This document shows, piece by piece, positions 37,069 to 49,003 of a DNA stretch of 64,000 nucleotides. Both the position numbers and the translations under genes were made by a program. The DNA comes from Progne subis subis (lineage: Eukaryota > Chordata > Aves > Passeriformes > Hirundinidae). The notes beneath the pieces are model-generated. The model made no database searches and was not told the DNA's origin. It worked only from the letters and a program-made list of their open reading frames with translations. The DNA is taken from positions 3,286,001-3,350,000 of the forward strand of contig JAKJHU010000082.1 in NCBI GenBank assembly GCA_022316685.1, in the 5' to 3' direction. Numbering within the stretch: the stretch's first letter is position 1; every line of letters starts with the position of its first letter.

Positions 37069-37400
37069 CGGTATCCATCCCACTTCACACTCCACAAGGC
37101 CACTGTTCCACATCGCAACTCCGCTCAGCAACCAGATGAGGAGAAAGACAGCTGATGAATAATGGATGGCTGCTAGAGCTTCTGAATAACAGGACTGCTT
37201 AGGGGAGATAATAAAAGATAAATGTGCACTCCTGCACATCCTTTCAAACACTGTATGTTTAGTGCTTTGCCCCGCGCAGATTTCTTAGCCCATAAATAGG
37301 TATTTGGGAAGAATGCATGGAGTGGCAACGGAGAGGCGGTGTCTTTCAGCCTGACAAAGTCACTTAATGTATGTAGAGGTCACTTGAGGTGTCACCTTCG
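37069..37400. other. CpG-retaining block, possible conserved element
   Basis: Eight CpGs in about 330 bases, with words such as CCCGCGCAG, GGCAACGGAG and TTCGAAG, in a region of ordinary G+C. No convincing frame covers it. Confidence 0.2.
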
Positions 37401-38526
37401 AAGAAACAAACTAAAGCACTTCCTTGCATTCAGAAAAAGGGAGGCATGACACTGAGGTCCCACACGAGAAGTAGTTGTAAGCCAGCTGGAAACTCAGGCT
37501 CCTGAACACAACTCGCTTTCAGAACTATAAATAGTCTTCAGATTCAAGGATCCAATCCACGGGTCACCTTTATTCTTTTAGCTCATTTAGAATATACTTA
37601 AAGTATCTTTCAATAGGAGGTTTAATATGGTTAACATGGATCAGTTTTGGCATGCAGTGACCTCAATCATTTGCAGTCTTTTGAACAACAGACACACGCT
37701 ACTTCTGAGGCTTGGAAAGCAACCACTGCCCAGACGTGAAATTTACCCTTATTTCCAGGAACTTTTCTTCACAGTTCACCTGGTCCATTATTCCTCTAAA
37801 TCCACTTGCATATTGCAAATCTCAGTCTCCTACCTCTTCCTAACCGCCAACATTCTCTGTGATGCATGCATTTCTTTCTTCCCTGTAACAGTCCTTACCT
37901 CTTATCCCCTCCCAAGGCATGTTAAGTTCTTCCTAATCATTACTCTCAGCCACATATTTATTCTTTTCCCAAAACCTCCTTCCAATGAAAGCAATATAAT
38001 GAAGATCTATCTTCACACTGCCTCTCAAAACACATCTGTTCCTATTTTGTTCTAATGATGTGTTTCCTATTAATTGGTTTTACATAGATCTGAAGGGGAA
38101 GAGCATGCTTGCCAAGAAAACAGTGATTTCTCTGAATAGTCAAATAATATAAATAATCAAATAACTTCCTAGGAAAAGTACTCACAAGTGTATATAGCTG
38201 TGTTTAGGCATGGAAAAAAATAAGTGGACAATTAAGGTTCTGCAACATGACTTTTGTGTCTGGAAACGTGTCCTCTCTTAAATGCAACCATTTGTTCTCA
38301 CAGATCAGCACTTCTGAACATAAATTTGGGTTCCATCCCAACACGTATTTGTACAGATTGTACTTGAAGTTCCTTTTAGCACAAACTCTTGACACTAAGT
38401 TGGGATCATGTAGTTGGTTCTCAGCAGCTAAGTAGAGTGCACTCCTTGAGGAAATATGACCTGGCAACAGAATGCAGCACAGTACTAAGATGACATCCAA
38501 GGCGAGGCTACAGCTGTTCAGTAGTT

Positions 38527-38691
38527 TTGGATATAAATATGCACTTTGAATATTTCATTTACACAACTTTGGTGTTTTTCCCCCAGATGCCAAGGTCAGG
38601 AGGTGATCTGGAACACATTGCACTTCCAGCTGAGCAGGAAGTGCAGCCCATACTGACAGGGATGCTCCTTGCAGTCTCATGACCTCTGTCT
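38527..38691 (+). repeat. 165-bp direct repeat, copy B
   Basis: This is the partner of 30788-30952: same length, 8 mismatches, no gaps. It keeps the TTTTTCCCCCAG-ATG junction and the ~47-codon frame of copy A. No CR1 sequence adjoins this copy, so the repeat is not simply part of that CR1. Nothing outside the 165 bases is shared between the two loci. Confidence 0.85.
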
Positions 38692-38985
38692 AGTTTCCTG
38701 ATTTTGGTAAATGTTCAGAAATGTATCAAATCTCACAGTCTATGAAGCTACTCTAGTTCAGAGTTTTTCTGTTTAAAATCCTGTTAGGGTCTTGGGTGTT
38801 TATTTGGTTTCAGCAACACCCATGCCAAAGAAAATCCAATCTCAGACTGTTTTCCTTCTTTTGGTTTTAATCAGAAAATGCTAGGCTGAAGTGACGACTC
38901 CATTGTTCCAATAGTGCTTCATGAATTGCTATGTATTTACAAAGGCTGACAAGAACACTGCACAGTCTGTGAACCCAGAAAGAAT

Positions 38986-39146
38986 CAACAGCAATGACAG
39001 AAAGAACACTCATGTTCAGATTTTGAAAAAGTTGCCTTACTGGCTACAAAAGGCATTGCCCTCCATTTGCAAGTGCCTGCCATAATTGTTTACTCACACC
39101 TTTGAGTAAAGACCCAGACACTCTAACCTTTCCTTTTCAAAGTTCA
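38986..39146 (+). repeat. Local direct duplication, unit 1
   Basis: 161 bases beginning CAACAGCAATGACAGAAAG and ending AAAGTTCA. It matches 39356-39517 at roughly 88% by eye with one indel near the end. Similarity fades over about 15 bases upstream. No known repeat family is recognised. Confidence 0.85.
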
Positions 39147-39355
39147 TGATAAAGAACCAGCGTACCCAAGCATAACCTAAGACTTACAAAGGAGCAGCAA
39201 AAGAACATAAACTTCTGTTGCATTTGTAAAAGGCAGAACCAAGAATCTGATCCTACCACATAAAATTAAAAAAAAAAATCTAAAAATTTAAAAATTCATG
39301 TGCACAATAGGTCAGTGACTTCCACCTTTAATTACTCAACAACCTAAAAGGGATT

Positions 39356-39517
39356 CAACAGCCATGACAGAAAGAACACTCACATTCAGATTTTGAGAAA
39401 GTTGCCTCACTTGCTACAAGAGGCATTGCCCTCCATTTCCAAGTACCTTCCATAACTCTCTACTCACACCTTTGAGTAAAGACTCAGATGCTCTAACCAT
39501 TTGCTTTTCCAAGTTCA
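39356..39517 (+). repeat. Local direct duplication, unit 2
   Basis: The second unit lies 370 bases downstream of the first in the same orientation. The 209 bases between the units are unique, so this is a spaced duplication and not a simple tandem array. Confidence 0.85.
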
Positions 39518-42500
39518 CCTCAGCTCACATTGTTCAAGCCAGCCCCCTGTCTCCCTTCCCCTCCTGTATGCCCCTGGCCCCACGGCTGGGTAAGGCTGAG
39601 TTACCCTGGCACTGTCACAGCTCCAGACTCACTGTTTGCTGCCCTCTGATGATTTTCTCCACCCCGCAACAGGAGCATGATAGCAGTTGCAGGAAGTAAA
39701 TTCAGGCTCTCCCAGGCTCTGGTAAGACTCCAGAAGCAGCGAGGTAATTGAGCAGATGCCAGTCTGAGACTTTGGATGTTACAGCATGCTGATTCCCTTA
39801 TGCAGAAACTATCACCATTTCCTCACCTTTCTCTGGCTTGGCTAAAGAAGATTTGCTTACTGCTCCTGCTTGAGGGGAGAGAATGCTGTGGGAAAAATGT
39901 GCTCTTTGTGTAGCCCAAGGGCAAGAATTTTTTAGTTCATGGCTTTGGAAATTATTTCCCGATTTCATTATTTGAAAATACAACATTCTTTTGGAGAGGG
40001 ACTGTCTTCTTTTTCCGACAAGACTATATGGAATAATTGAAGGATAAAGTTTATTCTATTGGCCCCAAAGCTCTTGCATGCCACTGTGGACACAAGGTTA
40101 CATGTCTCAATCATAATCTCTGGTACACCTAGGTTTAAACCCATGACTGAACCCTCATTTGGGGCATTAAAACCTTGGTTCCTGCCTAATGAACTGAGCT
40201 TGTCTAGGTGGTTCCCCCAGTGCCAGATTGTGGAGGGCAACACTGGCAGACCAGGTTTGAGACTGTACCCTACAAATGTTTATGTGACCTCCATGCGTTT
40301 CAAATTGGCAATCCTGAAGCTGAAACCTGACCAGGGACACTGCTAAAATTGAGAAGACCAGTTTTAGTAATTCCTGCCTTATGCAATATTGCTTTGCTAC
40401 AGTTGTGAGGGTTATTCAGAGCCAGAAAGATGGACTGAAATGGATGGCACACCAGAAAAAAAGAAGCCATCACGCAGTGTACAGGATCAGACCCGAATGG
40501 TTACAGACATTGGTAACCTTCCTTTGATGTGACTAGAGCTGTATAAATTTTCTACACTTGTAGAAAAGAGTGTGTAGGCTATTTTATACCACAAACAGGC
40601 CTCATTAGGATGACAGCACCGTGGTAACACCCCCTAGGTCTTCTAAGACTGACCTCCCTGACCATTCAGCACAGGAATTTTCTCTGAGAGACTTTTGTCA
40701 GCATCCTGTACTCTACAGATTACAAGCTGCAACGACAGTCACAGCTACCCCCTCTATGACTTCAGATTCTTCTTCTGATTTCCAGCCTAGACTTTAATCC
40801 TTCTCTGCTAATGCAAAACAAACAGTAATCTTGGTTAAACTGAGTGAGGTACATTTTTTATTTGTTTCTGAACTGCTTAAATTTCCTCTGTCTTTAAGGT
40901 ATCCCTTCCAAGTTTGTTTTAAGACAGGTTCCTTATTCAGAATTATGCCTCTAACACTAGGACTGTTCATAGTACTCAAATCAGTTTGAATATTGAGACT
41001 CAGAGAATCTGAACTTTTCTTCAGATTTGCTTTAGATTTCCACTTAAAATATAAGAAGCACATCATGGCTGATCTCCAGGCTAGTAAGCCTGGAGAATAT
41101 CTGAAATCTCTCACCTTGCATGCTACAACTTCATGGTCTCCTTGAAAAAGAGGTGGCTGTTAAAGCTGGCCTGGTCATGGCTTAGAGGACAAGAGGAACA
41201 ATCACAGGTCAGCAAAATAAGAAGGGTTTTGCAATTATGCAGCCGTCATCTGTGCATGGAGTTTATTTGCAGAAATCCTTCCCTGTACTGCACTCCCAGA
41301 GATCAGCCTTATTCATTTTGAGGTCTTCAGTGATACCTATCAGGCAGAATATTCTACCTGGAAAATAGCATTAAGGCTGGTGTAGCCTCATTTGGCGAAG
41401 AGTATCACTTTTAACTCTGTTGTTGGGTCCTCTTTGGAGGTAACTCCTCCTTATGAGTAGGATCAGCCTTCACCTTCCCATGGATAACAAATGAATTGCT
41501 TTTTACAGGTCAGTGCAAGACGTCCCACCACCAAAGGTAAGCCTCACAGTTAGATCAGCTGAGTGGGAGGATTCCTTCTTTCAGCACGAGTAGGCTTAGC
41601 ATCTGTGAAGATAAATGGATAGGCACCTCTCCAGCAAAGTAACCAGATTCCCAGCACAGAAGCACCACACTGCTATCAGGCATCTCTGCCGAAGAACTCA
41701 TAAGCTTGTACTAGTGTTTATGAATACAAAAGCTAAAAATAAACCCTGAATACAAAGCAAAAAAATTAAGCCAAATTTTTAATGGACTGGGGAGTTCAAC
41801 ACACTTGTGGTATTCCTCACTCTCCCACAAGCCAAGCCATTCTTGAAAGAATGCATCACTCTTTAAAATGCATTTTATACCAACAGAAGGGAGGGTTGGC
41901 ACAGGTAACACCACAGATAAGGTGGCGTAAAACTTTATATGTCTATAATTTTTTGAACAGCTCTTTTGCAGAACCCGATCCACCAACTTTTAGATATTTT
42001 TCCAACAATGCACGGGCAAAGTTAAAAGAAAATCCTCTGGTTTTGATTAGAAACCCCAAAACAGGGTAAATTGAAGGTGCCTTTCCCTTAATAGCATGGG
42101 GGGCAAAGGGTTCACTTGTGTCTCAACAGGAACAAGACCTAGGCGACTTCCCATGAAGAACATGAAACCTTATCAAGTGTGATATCAAAGCATCCTACAG
42201 TAATTCTACACAAGAGGAACCCTTCAACAAAGCCGCCTTGTTACCATGTCATTGACTAAGTAGTATATTAGCGTAAGACAAGACACACATTGGAGCCCCA
42301 ACTGTTAGAAGCTGTTTTAAGATTATTCCAGTGCTACTCTTAAGTTACTGCACATGCAAAACCAAATATTCAAGGTATTTTGCTCATTCTGGGATGGTTC
42401 TTTCAAAGGACACTCCATTTAATTTCTCTTTTTACTGATACCAGCATTTAAGGGGTTTCTGTCAGCAAATAGCTTTAATATCAGAGTACTTTCAGAGAAA

Positions 42501-42931
42501 TCCAGAGGCTGCCTTCACATCTATCACAAATGTTAGTCACTACTGCCTTGCTTGAAGGCCAGTGACAGAAAACTGAGTTTTCATCCCTCAAGCTACCTGG
42601 CTCTGTGTTACAAAGGAAGATGAAACGACCAGCCAGACTGATACGTTTTTGTGTGGTATTGCGCAGCCTGAGGTTAGTTTTCATGCATCACTGTTTTGAC
42701 TGTGTTGTCCCTGCACACACCTCATTTTATCCTACAGGGAAGTACTGTTATTTTTCTTTTTAGTTTTCTGATCTGGGGAAATTGTCTTTCTTGCCATCAG
42801 ATGAGCTAATTTCTTCTTTTCCTCCCCAATAGCTAATTTGTAATTTTTTCTTTCTTCTTACAGTTGTTACATGCTATTACCTGACTAATTTTTTTTTTTT
42901 CTGTGCTATTTCTTCTCCAAAACACTTTTTT

Positions 42932-42967
<36 letters not shown>

Positions 42968-44798
42968 GAAAAGGTGGGTGACAGGTAATAGTAATAGATT
43001 CTAAAACAGCCAGGACAAAGCCAACTAAACACAGCTATTAATGACGCCTATTGTCTTCTCATACACATTGCAAAAGCAGCTGTGCTCCTATTTCCATTTC
43101 CTTACTACCTTCCACTTGCAAAGTCTAGAGGGAACAGGTATTGCTTGGCCATACCACATCATACAAACAAACAGAAAAACTAAAAAGTCCAGAAAATTGA
43201 AACACTTCCACCAAAGAAACCAATTACATTGGGAAAAGCCTCAGCCAGCCTGGTGTTTGCCTTTATCAAGACACAGAAATCTCAGTTCTATGAATAGATT
43301 ATGCAGCAGTTTTCCACATCCATTACCAGCCACCTGGCCAGGCCTGACAGATAAGTGACAAAGTAAAGGGCCACTGCAAATAGCCCCAAATGAGAAATCT
43401 GATCTTTGCCAAATTAGCACCCACAGAGCTGCACCATCAGGGCTATCAGCAGCTCGCAGCATCCAGCCTGAAGGATTCCAGTTGATAGCTGAACAATCTG
43501 CTAAACACACATTCCGTGTAATTAAACATTAAGGGATAACCTAAAGCCTCCCACCCAGTGGGGTCTAAAAGCCATTAAAGCCTGCCTCTTACAGAGTATG
43601 GCCAGAACACATTTTTCATGCAAATCTATACCCAAGTCCCCTGTAACCACCATGCATGCAAAATTACTTGGACTTTTGCCTTCTGAAATGTTCTTTTTAG
43701 TTATTATTTTTGTGTCTACGCAGCAATACACTGTACCTGAAACAGAATGAGGTACAGTTCCCTCTGCCTTTGGACACCCCACACACAGGAAGCTGCTTGC
43801 ACTGCCAACATTCCCATGTCATCCATTCAACTCGAGGCACAGCATTCAGAATGGAAACATAATTAACTGGCATATATACAAAGTTAAGCATTACAGGTGT
43901 AATAATTAAAATTTTTAAAAATTACTTATACACTAAAAGAAATTTTAGAGATGATATTTAAAATACCAGGTAATCTGACTTCAAGGAATGGGGTCACAAT
44001 TTAAAAATGCCATTATGAGTAGCTTATTAAATTCCAATACAATGAAAAGCAGTTTTAAGCATATTACAAGCACAAGTAGCATAGGTTAGAGGTGGTGGGA
44101 AGAGAAGGACAAAAAGATTATAAACTATGATTAAACTGTTCTCTCTAAAAAAGTTGTTTTAAATGTAAGTAATAAATGCATTTTTTAATCCGTTCTAGTT
44201 AAATTCATTAACATCAGTGTCCATAAATCATAAAACCTCTCTTGTTGGGTGATGTGGAAGCTGGTTCCCCAGAGGAGTTATATATTGCTGTGATTTCGGT
44301 GACACGCCCCAGGACAGGCTGTGCTACAGCAATCTGAGCTATGGATTCTTACTCCTGCAAAATGAGAATGGGGGAATGAACTCCTCTTTTGAGCATGTGA
44401 GCAGGCTACAGAACTCCCAAAAAAGACTGCTAATTTAAACTATGGGACAAAAGAAAAAGACTCTAAGAAAGGATCTCGTAATTCCCAACAGCAGGACCAC
44501 ACCTAAGTCACCAAGGGCTCAATTTACTACATCCCTAATCCCCTCAGGTTCAGGGGTAGCACCTCCCACTACAAAGATACAGAGAGCAATTCACACATCG
44601 GGAGCGCACTTCTGGCTGCAGCTCCGCTTAGACAGCTCTTACAGCCCCTAGGAGTACTGGTGTTTAAGCAAACAAAGACTTTAATGGAGCCCTGATTGCA
44701 GAAACTGAGGATTAGGAAGACTCTGGTCATGCTTGAGCCGGTCCTTGGGACACAGGAAGAGTTACTTTGAACCTTGGGACAGTGTGTTTGCTTTTCAG
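39518..44798. other. Intergenic or intronic with T-rich tracts
   Basis: T runs lie at 42889-42900 and 42934-42963. Open frames at 39968-40346 (both strands), 40794-41114 (-) and 43241-43510 (-) have no recognisable product. No repeat family is confidently named. Confidence 0.55.
42934..42963. repeat. Poly(T) run of 30
   Basis: An uninterrupted T run preceded by other T-rich stretches. It may be a reversed poly(A) tail, but no retrocopy body is recognised next to it. Confidence 0.95.
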
Positions 44799-44903
44799 CT
44801 TCGCTTCAGTCAGACCTTTGACATCCCCAAGAGTCAGCAGCTCCTGCAGAAGGAACGTGAGAAGCTCCAGGACTCATTAGCAAAGTTTCATGCCTACTCA
44901 TGA
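44799..44903 (+). CDS. Possible terminal exon, unrecognised
   Basis: A good acceptor (GTGTTTGCTTTTCAG) precedes 35 codons ending in TGA at 44901-44903. The peptide begins LRFSQTFDIPKSQQLLQKER and continues E-K-L-Q-D-S-L-A-K-F, a charged, Leu- and Gln-rich segment that looks like a coiled-coil tail. The same frame is open upstream through the putative intron to about 44698, without a Met. I cannot name a family. The 60-base candidate at 16185 ends in the right phase to join this exon (phase 0), but 28.5 kb separates them and nothing else links them. It could be the last exon of an unseen plus-strand gene or a chance frame. Confidence 0.3.
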   Translation, partial: LRFSQTFDIPKSQQLLQKEREKLQDSLAKFHAYS

Positions 44904-46468
44904 GGGGCCCTCTCCAGGATAAGTGCAGCCTTAGGGGATGTCTGCTGCAGTCACAGATAGGGGTAATATAAAGATATCAAAGGTAAATTTAGACCACTGT
45001 TGATACCAGGCTAGTTTAACCACAAGAACTCAGGGCTCAGCATAGCAGGCCTCTGGGTTAGGCTTTTATTAGCAGGTCTTAGGCTCTCCTCAAATATACT
45101 TCCTCAATTCTTCCAATATTCTGTGTGTGAAGAATATTCCTCACAGTAACTCAACTGTTAAGTGGATTTGTATGCATGCCTCCCACACAACTTGAACATC
45201 CAGGGGATTTCTCACCACACCCTGTCCTAGATATATATGTGCATCTTGCTATGAACTAAATCGCTGTTTCAGAGCTTCCTCTTTCTCTGAGGCTGTACTA
45301 AATTAGGGCTGCACAGTGCTGGCCCCTCACCCCCTACACTGACCAAGAGAAGGAAATTGATTCAGTGGTGGTATCATGAGAAATCCAGTACCAAAACAGT
45401 GGCTTTGAAATCCTCCACAAGTCAGCCAAGGTTAAATGACACAAAGTATGCTGTAAAGCAACTGGAACACTCAAGTCATGGGAAAATAGCTTAAATGTCA
45501 CCAGGGCAGACCAGCTAGGATCAACTGAATTCCCCAACTGCACCTGTGAAAATGGCTTTCTGGAGACCCATGTTTACAGCAAGTCATTATTTTGTTCTTT
45601 ATTTATAAACAATGCATTTATTTAGCAAACTGATTTACATGATTAGATAGTAGGCTGCAAAGGTTTTCTCGATTTGCAGCACAGGGATTACTATCACAGT
45701 TCTGGATCCTTGTGTTTTGTAACGTGTATGCTGCCAATACACATCTGGCATATAAACTGCAGATGAACACTCACAGATGGCAGAAAATACCTCAGCAAAT
45801 AGTTTGCCCAGATATAGATGCGGATGAAATTACTCAGAGTGCATTGCTGACAAAGTTTTGCCAGTATGTGAAGCTGTACATGAAATTTCTCCACAAATAA
45901 CCATGCAGCTGATGCCTTTACCCAATGCTGAAAGAAACCTACCTGGATTAAATCTGTATGATTTGAAATTTCATAATGTGTCTAGATACTAGATTTGTAA
46001 AGACAGACTCCTAAAGGAAGTGCCCATGACTTCTGAGTTTTTCTTGTCATTGCACACTTACCTAAATGCAGGGACAAGCTGAGGGAACAGTTCTGTTCAG
46101 ATGCCCAAAGGTGGCTCTGCATTCCACTACTGTATACACGTCATAATGCAGTTTGAACAGAGTGCCTCAAATGTTTACCCACGTTTAAAATTATGGCAAC
46201 TCTGTTAACACTAGCTAAATATTTTCACCTCTGCTAACACGTGAAATGGACGAGGAAAGCTGAAAGCAAGTGGCTAAAGCTAAATGTAAGCATCCATACC
46301 TTTATCAAAGAATAATGTTTGAGTTTCCTGTTCACCTTATGCTATATACCCTTGATTTCTTCTGTTCCTTCTCACCTTACAAGAATAAAATAATTTTATT
46401 CCTCCTATTAAATTAACCATCCATTCTGCAGTCTCTAATCAAAATATATTTGACAGTCAACGAAGCCC

Positions 46469-46472
46469 AAAA

Positions 46473-46526
<54 letters not shown>
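46469..46526. repeat. Poly(A) run, 45 uninterrupted
   Basis: Ten A, then TTT, then 45 A in a row (46482-46526). It is the longest homopolymer in the window. Confidence 0.95.
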
Positions 46527-46528
<2 letters not shown>

Positions 46529-48225
46529 AGCCCCCCACAAAGCACAGAGGGAGAGCTGAGCCTGAGGTTCCAGGACTTTGTCCTTAATGAAAAGCCTCAC
46601 TCAAAGGGTATTTCGTTCTTGAGGAGAAATGGCATCACTCCCATCTGGTTGCCATGCTGCAGCAATTTGGCAGAAGGGATAACAGATGCTGAGACTCCAA
46701 ACTGCTCCCACACTCTTTTCCCTGTCTCTAAAGGGAGTTGCACAGAGTCATCCCTGAGCTGTTAATGGGTGCAAGATGTGTATTTCTGCAGCACTGAAGG
46801 CTGGGAGCATGTGCAGGAAGTGAGGGGTGGTGAGGCTTTTACAGCTAAAGGAACCACTTAAAACTCTGTTGGTATTCAACTAATGTGTACTTTCCTCCCT
46901 TCTCTCACTGGTAAGGCATCTGCCTTCCCTCTCATCCTCTCAATGTGGCCATGAAATGGATTGAAACCCGAAACAGACCAGCAAGGCCTGTGGGGTGAAC
47001 CAGAATTGTTCCTGTACACTACTGGTCCCCTGGGAAAGACTCCAGTAAAACTTCCCAACAAAACTGGCTAAATCACGGCTCAGAGAAATCAAGCAGCTTC
47101 ATCACACAGAAACAGACAACAAATGTGTGTGAGCTGGGACACAAGTGTGTGGATTTCTCAGCTTTTTAAAGGATTTTTTTAATGGATTTTTCTTCCTTAG
47201 GCATCCTAATCTACATTGGAACTTCTCCACAGCACCCTCTCATGATTTTCCAGCCCTGAGCTAAGGTCACAGTGAAGACACAGACTGATGCTCACACAGA
47301 ACAGCTCAGAGATTTCCAGCACCAGGGCAGAAGATGCAGAAGCGCTGGGGAAGGAGCACAGCAGGTCTTAATTTCTGCCTGTTGGGGAACAATTAGAACA
47401 GCTGGGTTGTACAAAGTGTTGTTATCTGATTTATACAGGTAAAGCAAGCTAAAATCATTAATCCATCCATCCACAGAGAACTTCCAGAGGCTACACCATG
47501 AGTTAATGTCCAATTGGGTTTTGCAAGAAGGAAGAACATTCAGGTATCTTCTTGGCAGATCTCGTGCAAATAAGAATTGTGTCGAACTCGAAACGAACAA
47601 TTTTAGGAAGCTCTAAGGAGACATCTAAATATCAAACTAATTTCAGGGTGGAGGGAAACTTGCTGGAGTCCTTCAATGTGTAGACTTAACTTAAATTCAT
47701 CTGGCACAAAATTAAGTGTTTCATATGCAGAGCAATCCCATGTGAATGCCTTATGCATTTTAGGTTTAAGGACAACACCAAATAGAAGCGGTTCACTGAG
47801 GAGTTCATAAACTCTTGCTTCCAGTAATAATGACTTCTCCAAATCAAAGTCTGTAGGTCCTAGAATAAAGTTATCCATAACACTTTCTCCAAGTAGTACT
47901 AAAAGCCCAGTAATTTTAGTTGTTATTTCTGGGTTTAAGAAGGAAAAAAGCTCAACAGTTTAGACACATGAATAATTATATAAGTATGGGAAATTTTAGC
48001 ATTAATCTGCTAAATTAAGGGTTCATTCCCTTAAAGCAAATTAGAAATTAATATTAGATAGGAAAAAAAATGTTTTTTTTCACTCATTATGCCAAATGTT
48101 CTGCAAAAGCTGATGTAAGGTGCAAGCTGGTTCTATCACATACAGCATCTTTTGGACTAACTTGACCCATAGAGCTGCTTCCCTCTGGGTGGTGAAAGCC
48201 AAGAATAAATGCAGTGTTGTGCTGG

Positions 48226-48276
48226 AAATAGTGACAAGCTGTATTCAAAATAAATAGTGACAAGCTATATTCAAAC
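48226..48276. repeat. 26-bp tandem duplication
   Basis: Two units of AAATAGTGACAAGCT-N-TATTC at 48226 and 48252, differing at one base within the core. Confidence 0.85.
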
Positions 48277-48687
48277 TCCACTCTCCTTAGTGATAAAATT
48301 AATGGTGGATTTCCTCTATTTCTTTTTTCCCAGGATTTGTCTGGGATGCTACTAGTGCTAGAACAGGAAAAAGGGAGTTCTTCCAGAAGTGATCCCAGCT
48401 TGACTCCTTGTGCACCTGAGGGTTCCTCAGGCTGCAAACAGGGAGTGATGCAGTTGGAGCATTCCCAGGGCGTGTAATGCAGTTGCTCACCCATGTTTCC
48501 TCCTCCCCAGTGTGAGAGTGTGCTGCAGAATTTAGGCTCTGCCGTGTGTTCCCAGCAAACAGATGGTGGCAAAGAATCCTGCAGGATTCGGTGCTATTTC
48601 AGGCTGGGGAATTGCAGTTTTATTCCATGAACTCTGCCCCCCTGGCTCCAGGCAGACAGTTGTGGCTCTTAGGTGGTTCCCAGTGCA

Positions 48688-49003
48688 GCGCACTTTGCGT
48701 GACGCCCTTGCAGCCTGCGCTGCCTCACCGAGCCCCGCTGCTGGGAGTGCTCTCCTCAGCAGAGCGTGCGCTGGGATGAACCTGGCCCACTGATTCTGTG
48801 GGTGTCAGGAGATGGCCAGCCTCCCCAGGCAGCACCTTGTCAAGTGACAAAGCTCTGCACATCCCAGGAACCATCTCAGTACCACAGTTCAGCCACAGCT
48901 CCGAGCTTCCTGAGAGGCCAGCTCTGGGAAGAGGCTCAACGTTTAAACAGGGACGTGGTGCAGCTTCTCTGCCAAAACGCCTCTTGGCGCTCTCCACCAG
49001 CGT
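48688..49003. other. Small CpG cluster, possible short CpG island
   Basis: Fourteen CpGs in about 316 bases, eight of them in the first 84 (48688-48771), which is visibly G+C-rich. Frames are open on both strands (for example 48725-49057, minus), as expected for G+C-rich DNA, with no recognisable protein. It could be a weak promoter or a G+C-rich repeat remnant. Confidence 0.3.

Larger units (their letters stand above)
34166..38526. other. Intergenic or intronic
   Basis: It contains a branched inverted repeat (36385-36455), a CpG-retaining block (37069-37400) and an A+T-rich palindrome at 35186-35199. The 142-codon frame at 37627-38055 lies in pyrimidine-rich sequence and has no recognisable domain. 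Confidence 0.55.
44904..48687. other. Intergenic or 3' untranslated-like sequence
   Basis: It holds a long poly(A) run (46469-46526) and a 26-bp tandem duplication (48226-48276). AATAAA words occur, for example near 46384, but no transcript end can be assigned. Minus-strand frames at 47292-47878 (102 and 91 codons) and 48087-48572 (161 codons) are unrecognised. Confidence 0.55.

Noticed and set aside
37627..38055. 142-codon frame in pyrimidine-rich DNA
   Set aside because: The peptide is dominated by residues expected from biased pyrimidine composition, with no domain.
48087..48572. 161-codon minus-strand open frame
   Set aside because: No recognisable motif, and an overlapping frame (48299-48490) is also open on the same strand. 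The frame also runs across the 26-bp tandem duplication at 48226-48276, which argues against coding constraint.
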